From NCBI GenBank assembly GCA_030628325.1, contig DAOVRB010000052.1, positions 1 to 6,933 on the forward strand: 6,933 nucleotides of DNA, in the 5' to 3' direction. The stretch comes from Methanomicrobiaceae archaeon. Lineage in GTDB: Archaea; Halobacteriota; Methanomicrobia; Methanomicrobiales; Methanomicrobiaceae. The first letter of the stretch is position 1. Every line of letters starts with the position of its first letter. A model generated the notes under the pieces. That model saw only the letters and a list, made by a program, of their open reading frames with translations. It was not told where the DNA came from and searched no databases. The position numbers and the translations under genes were made by a program. This document shows positions 1-5,825 of the stretch, piece after piece.

Positions 1-657
1 CCGGAGCTGTGTCGGATCAACTTCCACACCAATAAGCCGGCAGAGTGTATCTAATAGACTGGTGGCACTTATCGGGTCAACAAGATAGCCTGAGGTCTCT
101 CCCATAAGGCAGATCGCTTCTATCCCTCTTTGTGCACCCAGTCCAAGCAGAAGTCCGGAAGCACCGATGATACCGCCTCCCGGTTCTCCACGTGTAAATA
201 TTACACCTGCGTCCTCAGCCTCGGCTTTCAGAACCTCATTATTTACAGCACCTAAAACACGGCAGTCCTTAACAAGATGACCCACACCATATCCCCCAAG
301 AGTATAGATGCGTTTTACACCGGCTTTCTCTGCAATCTCAAGATAAACATCAGATAGCAGGTAATGACCTTCTGCAGATGTACTCTGGAAATCACCGACC
401 AGAAATAAAATGTCCTTCCCGCCATCAGAATAATGATAAATTTCATTTTTGGCAAGGCTGGCAACACCATTCTCATCGATCATTACCTGAGGAGGGAAAA
501 ATATCGAATGTATCTCTGCAACCTTCCTGGCACCAAGTTCATCAATCATATGCTCAGCAACCAGTTTGCCGACCTGACCAACTCCTGGCAGACCTTCAAT
601 AAAGATCTCTGCATTAATGTCAATATCACTAACAAAACTTACACTAATATCTTCCAT
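1..657 (-). CDS. PAC2-family proteasome assembly chaperone-like protein, C-terminus cut by window edge
   Basis: The visible 219 residues match the archaeal PAC2 (COG2047-type) family, related to eukaryotic proteasome assembly chaperone 2. Seen directly: an N-terminal strand followed by the glycine-rich EGLPGVGQVGKLVAEHM segment (about residues 21-37), FFPPQ at 53-57, LVGDFQ at 86-91, YTLGGYGVGH at 118-127 and a glycine-rich GEPGGGIIGASGLLLGLG stretch at 157-174, all typical of the family. The frame is still open at base 1, so the C-terminal part lies outside the window. The ATG at 657 is preceded by a strong ribosome binding site (GGAGGG, 664-669, 6-base spacer). The gene starts inside the last codons of Nop10 (14-base overlap), so it is co-transcribed and probably translationally coupled. 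Its exact role in archaea is not firmly established; an assembly or regulatory role with the proteasome is inferred from homology. Confidence 0.9.
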   Translation of the reverse strand, partial: MEDISVSFVSDIDINAEIFIEGLPGVGQVGKLVAEHMIDELGARKVAEIHSIFFPPQVMIDENGVASLAKNEIYHYSDGGKDILFLVGDFQSTSAEGHYLLSDVYLEIAEKAGVKRIYTLGGYGVGHLVKDCRVLGAVNNEVLKAEAEDAGVIFTRGEPGGGIIGASGLLLGLGAQRGIEAICLMGETSGYLVDPISATSLLDTLCRLIGVEVDPTQLR

Positions 658-805
658 ATTTTACCCTCCGGCGATAACTACCATATTTGTCTTCCGGAGA
701 AAAGCGTGCAGGATGAGCAATCCTTGTATCACTTCCACATTCAGGACACGAAAAAGAGAGTCTGTATGTACCATCCTGTGGACAGCGCCGGATATGTTTA
801 CTCAT
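644..805 (-). CDS. nop10: H/ACA ribonucleoprotein protein Nop10
   Basis: Small basic protein of 53 residues, the usual size for archaeal Nop10, a core subunit of the H/ACA guide RNP that with Cbf5, Gar1 and L7Ae makes pseudouridine in rRNA. Diagnostic features are an N-terminal zinc-ribbon half (C8, then CPECG with C20 and C23) and the conserved HPARFSPEDKYGSYRRR segment at residues 31-47, which in known structures packs against the Cbf5 catalytic domain. Odd point: the position that normally holds the second zinc cysteine (CPxC) reads CPQD, with Asp11, so only three cysteines are present. The ATG overlaps the aIF2-alpha stop by one base (TAATG), and no strong ribosome binding site is seen, which suggests coupled translation. 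Its own stop lies inside the PAC2 gene. The gene is easily missed by length-filtered gene callers. Confidence 0.94.
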   Translation of the reverse strand: MSKHIRRCPQDGTYRLSFSCPECGSDTRIAHPARFSPEDKYGSYRRRVKYGRY

Positions 806-1590
806 TAATTTTTACCGGATTTCTGTTTGCGGATAAACTCACCGCTGCCATCAGCACGCTCAAGAACGCCAATTGCAGCATTTGCAACCTTATTTATAGC
901 CTTTTCGGCAATTTTGTAATCCAGAGCTGTAACCTTAACCCTATATTTTGGAGCACCCACATAGACAAGTTCGATATCAACATCTTTCATCTTTGGCTGT
1001 GCACTGCGGAGTGCTCTCCTGATTACATTTACCCCGTCCGGTTTCATTGAAGTGAGGACGAGTGTCCCTGTAATAGTTACTTTAGAGAGTTTTGCATTCT
1101 CACCGGCAACTTCAACAAGAGATTTTGAAAGATTTTCATCAAAACCCAGTTTCTTTAGTGTGCCTTCTTCATCAATCAGGATATCTTCAAAGACCGGATA
1201 CAGAGAACCATATTCCTGATAGAATTTATCTTCAATGACCTCTTTAGCAACGCCGGATGCTTCAGAAACGAATTCAACCCATTTTTTTGCCTTGTTTTCG
1301 TTTTTCCATTCATGGACTTTCTCCTTGCGCTGGTGGTCATTTACATCCTTTAGAGAGAGATCAATATGACCGCGATTCCTGTCAACGTGCAGCACCTTAC
1401 ATACAGCTTTCTGACCCTCGCGCACAAAATCACGGATGTGTTTAATCCATCCCCTTGCCACTTCGGCAATAGGAATTAAACCTTCAATATCGTTGTATTC
1501 ATCCAGTGAAACAAATGCAACGAAGTCTTTTACCTTTGTAACGGTGCAAACAACAAGTTCGCCTTCTTCCGGCCAGTCTCTCTCGTTCAT
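805..1590 (-). CDS. eif2a: Translation initiation factor aIF2 subunit alpha
   Basis: Alpha subunit of heterotrimeric aIF2, which brings initiator Met-tRNA to the small ribosomal subunit. The 261-residue product has the family layout: N-terminal S1/OB RNA-binding domain (about 1-83, with PEEGELVVCTV, EGLIPIAEVARGW and HIDLSLKDV), a central helical domain (about 86-170) and a C-terminal alpha/beta domain that contacts the gamma subunit (about 171-261). A frame start 18 codons upstream exists (1644), but ATG 1590 is preferred because MNERDWPEEGELV aligns with the usual N-terminus, and a ribosome binding site (GAGTGA, 1598-1603) sits 7 bases before it; the longer form would overlap the S27e gene. 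The loop corresponding to eukaryotic eIF2-alpha Ser51 reads IAEVARGWIKHIRD and has no serine. It lies 7 bases after S27e and overlaps Nop10 by one base. Confidence 0.97.
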   Translation of the reverse strand: MNERDWPEEGELVVCTVTKVKDFVAFVSLDEYNDIEGLIPIAEVARGWIKHIRDFVREGQKAVCKVLHVDRNRGHIDLSLKDVNDHQRKEKVHEWKNENKAKKWVEFVSEASGVAKEVIEDKFYQEYGSLYPVFEDILIDEEGTLKKLGFDENLSKSLVEVAGENAKLSKVTITGTLVLTSMKPDGVNVIRRALRSAQPKMKDVDIELVYVGAPKYRVKVTALDYKIAEKAINKVANAAIGVLERADGSGEFIRKQKSGKN

Positions 1591-1597
1591 GAAAGTA

Positions 1598-1786
1598 TCA
1601 CTCAAATTTAGCGAGAATTTCTGCTTTAATCTCTGCATTTCCACCGCGTGGTTCTGCGATCACTTTACCACAAACCACACAGTCAACAACACTGCTTGCT
1701 TTTTCGAATATAAGTTGTTCATTTTCACAGTCAGGGCATTTCACCCTGATGAAACTGCTTTTGTTATCTCTGTTTACACGAACCAT
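1598..1786 (-). CDS. rps27e: 30S ribosomal protein S27e
   Basis: Zinc-binding small-subunit ribosomal protein of 62 residues, the normal archaeal length. It shows the family signature VKCPDCENEQ (C17, C20) and CVVCGK (C36, C39), a four-cysteine zinc ribbon, followed by AEPRGG. The start at ATG 1786 gives the standard N-terminus MVRVNR and has a good ribosome binding site (GGAGTGA, 1795-1801, 8-base spacer) that overlaps the L44e stop codon. A GTG four codons upstream (1798) would add MIIV and overlap L44e, and is less likely. The gene sits 8 bases after L44e and 7 bases before aIF2-alpha, the classic archaeal order. Confidence 0.97.
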   Translation of the reverse strand: MVRVNRDNKSSFIRVKCPDCENEQLIFEKASSVVDCVVCGKVIAEPRGGNAEIKAEILAKFE

Positions 1787-1794
1787 GACAATAA

Positions 1795-2073
1795 TCACTC
1801 CGTTAATTCAAATTTACCCGCTCTAACTCCGGCGCGGAGATGTGCTTTACCACAAACACTGCAGCGGTACCTTACATTGATTCTTTTGGTTGGTTTATCT
1901 CCACCAGGTACCTTTGAGAATTTCCCCATGTTACCTACTTTACCACGGCGGGCTTTCTGACGGTCAATCCAGTGAAGATGAAGATCTTTACCCTTCTTGA
2001 CTTTTTCAACCTCATGAACCTCGTGTTTTCTGCAGTATGGACAATACGTCCTGAATTTTGCTGGCATCTTCAT
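1795..2073 (-). CDS. rpl44e: 50S ribosomal protein L44e
   Basis: Large-subunit ribosomal protein of 92 residues, near the E site in archaeal and eukaryotic ribosomes. Seen: FRTYCPYCRKHEVHEVEKVKKGK at the N-terminus with C11 and C14, then YRCSVCGKAH with C71 and C74, forming the zinc site, and the typical basic middle and RxxKFEL C-terminus. ATG 2073 (MKMPAKF) is chosen over the ATG two codons later because an AGGGG ribosome binding site (2084-2088) lies 10 bases upstream. It is the first gene of the L44e-S27e-aIF2alpha-Nop10-PAC2 block and follows GINS after a 39-base gap, the widest gap in the array. A TATA-like element within the end of the GINS gene could give the block its own promoter. 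Confidence 0.97.
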   Translation of the reverse strand: MKMPAKFRTYCPYCRKHEVHEVEKVKKGKDLHLHWIDRQKARRGKVGNMGKFSKVPGGDKPTKRINVRYRCSVCGKAHLRAGVRAGKFELTE

Positions 2074-2112
2074 GAAAATTTAACCCCTTAAACTGAATAT
2101 TGAATCCCAATA

Positions 2113-2751
2113 TTATTTGCCAACCCTTATATTTAAGGCTATGTTGCGCCCGTATAATACACTGGCATTCATCTTAGGAAGTGTTACTACATCTTCATTC
2201 CTAAGACTATATACTCTCCCATCTACACCCATAAATGGTTCCATATCTTTTAGCACATGAACCAGAACATAATCAGACACTGCAGCCCCTTCACCCTCCG
2301 GAGGAACTTCAGTATCAAGAGATAGATCCCCGGCTTCCAGAACATGCACAGGCAGTTGCTCATCAGATACCGCAACATAATCCAGGTCAATGAGTTTATT
2401 ATGGCAGATTTCAATTGCAGAGATTATCTGATCAAACATCTCCTTCTCAGCAGGAAGCATTTTTTTCAGCTCTGCCTTATCCGGATTGCCTGCACCGGTC
2501 TGGTTCATCGCCAGTTTCAGAATTTTCTTAAACCTTTCAAAAACAATATCCTGAAGAGTCTCCTTCATACTGTCAATCTCGTTTAACAGTTCACTGGCAC
2601 GATTCGTAAGAAAATTGTCAATTGACTGCGCCTGCACGCATAACTGTGAGAGGTCTCCCCCGGCCTTCTCAAAGATATCAGGCGGTATTTCGCTCAACTT
2701 CCCGCTTTCGCGTTCGTCAAGGACAATTATCCTCAGATCTTCAAATTCCAT
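2113..2751 (-). CDS. Archaeal GINS complex subunit, Gins51 (Gins15) type
   Basis: Subunit of the GINS complex, which joins MCM helicase and the GAN/Cdc45-like nuclease at the replication fork and contacts primase. The 212-residue product has a largely helical N-terminal A domain (about 1-122, starting MEFEDLRIIVLDERESGKL), an acidic linker (about 123-158) and a small C-terminal beta-rich B domain (about 160-210) with the signature EPFMGVDGRVYSLRNEDVVTLP followed by a final NIALNIRV strand. The order A then B is that of Sld5/Psf1 and archaeal Gins51, so it is assigned to that paralogue rather than Gins23. ATG 2751 overlaps the end of priS by 11 bases and has an excellent ribosome binding site (GGAGGT, 2759-2764, 7-base spacer). 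Adjacency to priS fits a physical and functional link at the fork. Confidence 0.92.
   Translation of the reverse strand: MEFEDLRIIVLDERESGKLSEIPPDIFEKAGGDLSQLCVQAQSIDNFLTNRASELLNEIDSMKETLQDIVFERFKKILKLAMNQTGAGNPDKAELKKMLPAEKEMFDQIISAIEICHNKLIDLDYVAVSDEQLPVHVLEAGDLSLDTEVPPEGEGAAVSDYVLVHVLKDMEPFMGVDGRVYSLRNEDVVTLPKMNASVLYGRNIALNIRVGK
2125..2138 (-). promoter_or_regulatory. Candidate TATA box for the L44e-S27e-aIF2alpha-Nop10-PAC2 block
   Basis: On the minus strand this reads CCTTAAATATAAGG, an AT-rich near-palindrome close to the archaeal TTTAWATA box, inside the last codons of the GINS gene. With the usual spacing of about 25 bases, transcription would begin near 2105, giving a leader of about 30 bases that contains the L44e ribosome binding site. 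Geometry supports it, but no transcript data are available and AT-rich words are common. It may add to read-through from upstream rather than replace it. Confidence 0.4.
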
Positions 2752-3892
2752 CTCTCAAACCTCCTGAAGAGACCTCTGCAAGACCCCGGCCGCACAAAAA
2801 CACAGCCATAGCTTCAGGCACTGTGTTTAATCCCTTCTCTAATGTATAATTATTCCCAAGAATGGGCATTTTAAGATTCATTGACAGCTCAATCTTTACA
2901 TCTGAAGTCCCGAATACAACAGCATCAGTAAGCGGATCAAAATCAGGCAATTCAGAAACAGAAACAGGCGTCACTCTAAAACCTGAACCACCGTGCAGTG
3001 ATCCCGGCAGCCTGATCAGTCTTTTTATGTCCGTCGTAACAGGTTCATCAGTAAGGGCAGCACGTTCCTTTACGCGGTCATAAAAGCCACCCTTATCCTC
3101 ATCAACTATTGCACGCAGCACACGATTCTTTAACAGTACGTCCTCCGCAGGATTTTGAATTTTATCAATAATACGGTCTATTCCCGGTAAAAATGACGTT
3201 GCTGAATCAGAACTCACATTTCTGATTGCCGAAAGGTGAGACACCGCATCTTTCCCCTCCAGCGAGTTAATGTAACTGAGATAATCTGCCAGAGCATCCC
3301 TGTAACGCACATGCCAGCCACAAACAGGATCCGGATGCCCTCTGAGCATAACTTCAGGATCTATACCAATACCACAGACATAACCAACAATTTCCCTTCT
3401 TTCCCTGCTGGTCCACTGCCTCACATCGAGGGTGCGTATGTGTACATGATATCCCCGGCCGCCGGAAAATACGACATTCAAATCACGTGATGAAAAACCC
3501 AGTTCATCTGTCAGCATCTGAATTAGTTTTAAAGTTTCATCCCTAACACGCGCAAGCATCATATCATATGCACCCCGCACAATATGATCCGCATCAAGGT
3601 CAAATATCAGGTCCGCACCGCTCCAGAGTTTATCGTTCATTGTCGGAGCTGAAGGAAGGGCATAATATGCTGTTGAATGATACACATGACGCGGAACCAT
3701 GGTCCTGAGATATGCCTCCACCTCATCCTTTGTTGAAAAAGCAATATGCCGTTTCATCCGGATATCAGACAACAGACTAAAGAAAACAAGACCCCATTCC
3801 CGCTGCTCAAGAGCAGGGGGCAGGACTATGGTTGCCCCCTGATAATATGAGGAAAATTTCTGTTTTAAAAATTCAAGTGTGGCCGGGTTCAT
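2741..3892 (-). CDS. priS: DNA primase catalytic (small) subunit PriS
   Basis: Catalytic subunit of the archaeal-eukaryotic primase, which with PriL makes primers for replication. The 383-residue product shows all key motifs: DLIFDLDAD at 94-102 (metal-binding D98 and D100), the nucleotide-binding SGGRGYHVH at 143-151 with H149, and the third motif DIKRLIRLPGSLHGGSG at 288-304 (D288, R294, H300). Length is normal for the family. No cysteines follow the DLD motif, so the zinc knuckle found there in Pyrococcus-type enzymes appears to be absent; a C173/H186/C191/H194 group occurs later but its role is unknown. The ATG overlaps the Elp3 stop by one base (TAATG), implying coupling. The last codons overlap the GINS start. 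Confidence 0.97.
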   Translation of the reverse strand: MNPATLEFLKQKFSSYYQGATIVLPPALEQREWGLVFFSLLSDIRMKRHIAFSTKDEVEAYLRTMVPRHVYHSTAYYALPSAPTMNDKLWSGADLIFDLDADHIVRGAYDMMLARVRDETLKLIQMLTDELGFSSRDLNVVFSGGRGYHVHIRTLDVRQWTSRERREIVGYVCGIGIDPEVMLRGHPDPVCGWHVRYRDALADYLSYINSLEGKDAVSHLSAIRNVSSDSATSFLPGIDRIIDKIQNPAEDVLLKNRVLRAIVDEDKGGFYDRVKERAALTDEPVTTDIKRLIRLPGSLHGGSGFRVTPVSVSELPDFDPLTDAVVFGTSDVKIELSMNLKMPILGNNYTLEKGLNTVPEAMAVFLCGRGLAEVSSGGLRDGI

Positions 3893-5463
3893 TACAGTCT
3901 CTTTACCATATATGGTCCGGCTCTTTCATATCCATGCCGATGATAATATGGGCGTACACCTATACCACTCATTACAGCAATCTTATGATAACCATTATCA
4001 CAGGCGATATCTTCAGCCTTTTTGAGAAGTACCCCTCCAAAATTCCGGTGTTGCCACTCTTTTCCTTCTCCTGAACGGGACAGCGGAACAACAGAACCAT
4101 ATACATGCAGTTCACGAATGATAGCAGCACCATCCAGTTCCTCACGCCAGGGTCCTTTTGGGAAACGCAGCCGGATAAACCCAATAAGGACATCATCAGC
4201 TGTTATGGAGATGAAAAACTCTTTTCCACCCGAGGATGCATACTCCAGAACTTCAATTACAGGTTTACTTTTTATACTGTTGCGGCCTGCTTCACGGCAG
4301 CGGATACATCTGCACTTACCCCCCTGTTCAGTCAGACGGTTTTTGCATAACTGCCTGAAATTGCTGTGATGCGAACCTGCCACGATCAGCTTTGCCGGAA
4401 TATCCCTCTGTATACGCGAAATACGCACATATTCAGGGAGGATAGATTTTGCATATACAATAAGGTCAATTAATTCGTCCTCATCATATACAGAGTATTC
4501 ACCCTTTTTCCAGAGATCTTCGATCTCAGACCCCGGCGTTACCAGCGTAGGATAGATTTTAAGGAAGTCAGGTTTGAAACGTGAATCCGAGAACAATATT
4601 TCAAACATCTTCCTGTCATCCTCAATCGTTGCAGAGGGCAGGTTTGGCATCACATGAAAACCCACCTTAATACCTGCCTCCCGAAGCAGATGATTTGCAA
4701 GAACAATCTCAGAAACCCCGTGACCCCTGCGGTTATATTCCAGAATCCGATCATCAGGCTGCTGGACACCCAGTTCCACTTTTGTAACCCCAAGTGAGAG
4801 CATCCTGTCAATGTGTTCCTGTTTGCACCAGTCAGGACGCGTTTCGAAGGTTACTCCTATACACCTGACACCGGAGCGTTCATTCTGCTCACAGAGTTCA
4901 TCATAGGTCTGCGCAACCCCTGATGGTGTATCACTGTGTTCATTCATCGCTCTGATACACTCGCTTATAAACCACTCCTGATATTTTAGGTCACGTGCAG
5001 TCATAGTGCCGCCCATAACAATCAGTTCAACCTTGTCTACGACATGCCCGAGTTCTTCAAACTGACGGAGTCTTGCCTGCACCTGACGGTAGGGATCATA
5101 TTCATGCTGCCGGGCACGCAGTGCCGCCGGTTCCTCACCGGTATAACTCTGTGGTGAATTAAACGGGTGGTCAGGACCTCCGGGGCAGGGCAGGCATTTC
5201 CCATGCGGACAGGGATGCGGAGAAGTCATCACCGCAACCGGAGCAACACCGGAAATTGTTCTTGAGGGCTTCAGCTGAAGAACCGGGCGCAGTGATTCGC
5301 GCTCCTCTTCAGTTGCAGCAGCAAGAATTTCAGAATTTTTGGGTATAGAAGAGAGACCATATTTTTTCGAGACCCTTGTCTTAATCTTCTGGATATCAGA
5401 CGGTTTTATACCGTCCAAAGAAATGAGAGAAATTAACTCTCTGTAGATTGCAATATCATCCAT
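3892..5463 (-). CDS. elp3: Elp3 tRNA U34 carboxymethylation enzyme (radical SAM and acetyltransferase)
   Basis: Archaeal Elp3 homologue of 523 residues; such enzymes act without other Elongator subunits and place a carboxymethyl-type group on wobble U34 of tRNAs using acetyl-CoA and S-adenosylmethionine. Domain order: N-terminal segment (1-75); radical SAM core with the 4Fe-4S motif CPHGKCLPCPGG (C85, C90, C93), then VMGGTMTARD, FETRPDWC, KVELGVQ and GFHVMPNLP; a zinc-binding linker with C373, C384, C386 and C389; and a C-terminal GNAT domain with the acetyl-CoA loop QHRNFGG (471-477) and SGIGVRPYYHRHGYERAGPYM (499-519). All catalytic elements look intact. ATG 5463 lies 3 bases after the UPF0058 stop; no clear ribosome binding site is seen, so coupling is likely. 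The priS gene follows with a one-base overlap. Confidence 0.97.
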   Translation of the reverse strand: MDDIAIYRELISLISLDGIKPSDIQKIKTRVSKKYGLSSIPKNSEILAAATEEERESLRPVLQLKPSRTISGVAPVAVMTSPHPCPHGKCLPCPGGPDHPFNSPQSYTGEEPAALRARQHEYDPYRQVQARLRQFEELGHVVDKVELIVMGGTMTARDLKYQEWFISECIRAMNEHSDTPSGVAQTYDELCEQNERSGVRCIGVTFETRPDWCKQEHIDRMLSLGVTKVELGVQQPDDRILEYNRRGHGVSEIVLANHLLREAGIKVGFHVMPNLPSATIEDDRKMFEILFSDSRFKPDFLKIYPTLVTPGSEIEDLWKKGEYSVYDEDELIDLIVYAKSILPEYVRISRIQRDIPAKLIVAGSHHSNFRQLCKNRLTEQGGKCRCIRCREAGRNSIKSKPVIEVLEYASSGGKEFFISITADDVLIGFIRLRFPKGPWREELDGAAIIRELHVYGSVVPLSRSGEGKEWQHRNFGGVLLKKAEDIACDNGYHKIAVMSGIGVRPYYHRHGYERAGPYMVKRL

Positions 5464-5466
5464 AAA

Positions 5467-5745
5467 TTATTGTTCAGCTATCTTTTCAGACCTTGAACCA
5501 GCGCCGGGCGAATATTCGGAATAATCGACAACAGATGTCTGATTCTGTCTGATATACTGAACAAGTTCATCACCAAGAGTCAGAATTGCCTGCTTATGAC
5601 AGACCTTATTTTTGTGTATATGAACAGGAGAGATCTCCAACAGATTATAATTTTCTGTAATTATTTCCTCACCATTTACTGATTCATAATAATTTTTTAC
5701 ATGAACAAGTAACATGTGTAAATGTAGTAATTCCTCTTTCTGCAA
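5467..5745 (-). CDS. UPF0058 family protein (small, putative metal-binding)
   Basis: Protein of 92 residues that resembles the archaeal UPF0058 family (PF01893), whose function is not known. Recognisable are the N-terminal MQKEELLHLHMLL, the central EISPVHIHKNKVCHKQAILTLGDEL (about 37-61) and a variable polar tail. Histidines 8, 10, 42, 44 and 50 and Cys49 are potential metal ligands; metal binding is inferred. Translation starts at TTG 5745, chosen because the family normally begins MxKxELxxLH and because a perfect anti-16S match, GGTGAT (5749-5754), sits 3 bases upstream; the first ATG downstream would remove the conserved N-terminus. It is the first gene of the minus-strand array and is separated from elp3 by only 3 bases, so the two are certainly close to co-transcribed. 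Confidence 0.86.
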   Translation of the reverse strand: MQKEELLHLHMLLVHVKNYYESVNGEEIITENYNLLEISPVHIHKNKVCHKQAILTLGDELVQYIRQNQTSVVDYSEYSPGAGSRSEKIAEQ

Positions 5746-5783
5746 CTAATCACCAATCCTTAAACTTTACTACATTCATATCC

Positions 5784-5813
5784 TGATATAGTTTGTTGGT
5801 GATCTTTATATCA
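5784..5813. promoter_or_regulatory. Divergent promoter region with inverted TATA-like repeat
   Basis: The 80-base gap between the UPF0058 gene (minus) and the ADP-ribosylglycohydrolase gene (plus) contains TGATATA (5784-5790) and its exact inverted copy TATATCA (5807-5813), 16 bases apart. Read on the minus strand, the left arm as TATA box would place transcription start near 5762, with a short leader carrying GGTGAT before the TTG. For the plus gene the geometry is less clear: the right arm (CTTTATATC, 5804-5812) is too near the ATG at 5826, while the left arm would give a start near 5812 and a very short leader. The dyad could also be an operator. No second promoter element is certain. Confidence 0.4.
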
Positions 5814-5825
5814 GATTTCATACAC

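Noticed and set aside
433..1050. Plus-strand open frame of 205 codons across the left end
   Set aside because: It lies antisense to PAC2, nop10 and aIF2-alpha, whose protein motifs are unmistakable, and its own translation shows no family features.
1591..1644. Longer aIF2-alpha start adding 18 residues
   Set aside because: The extra residues are translated from S27e coding sequence in another frame; ATG 1590 has a ribosome binding site and gives the usual N-terminus.
3892..5463. Possible fusion of two genes in the 523-residue Elp3
   Set aside because: Radical SAM plus acetyltransferase is the normal Elp3 architecture, so no fusion is implied.
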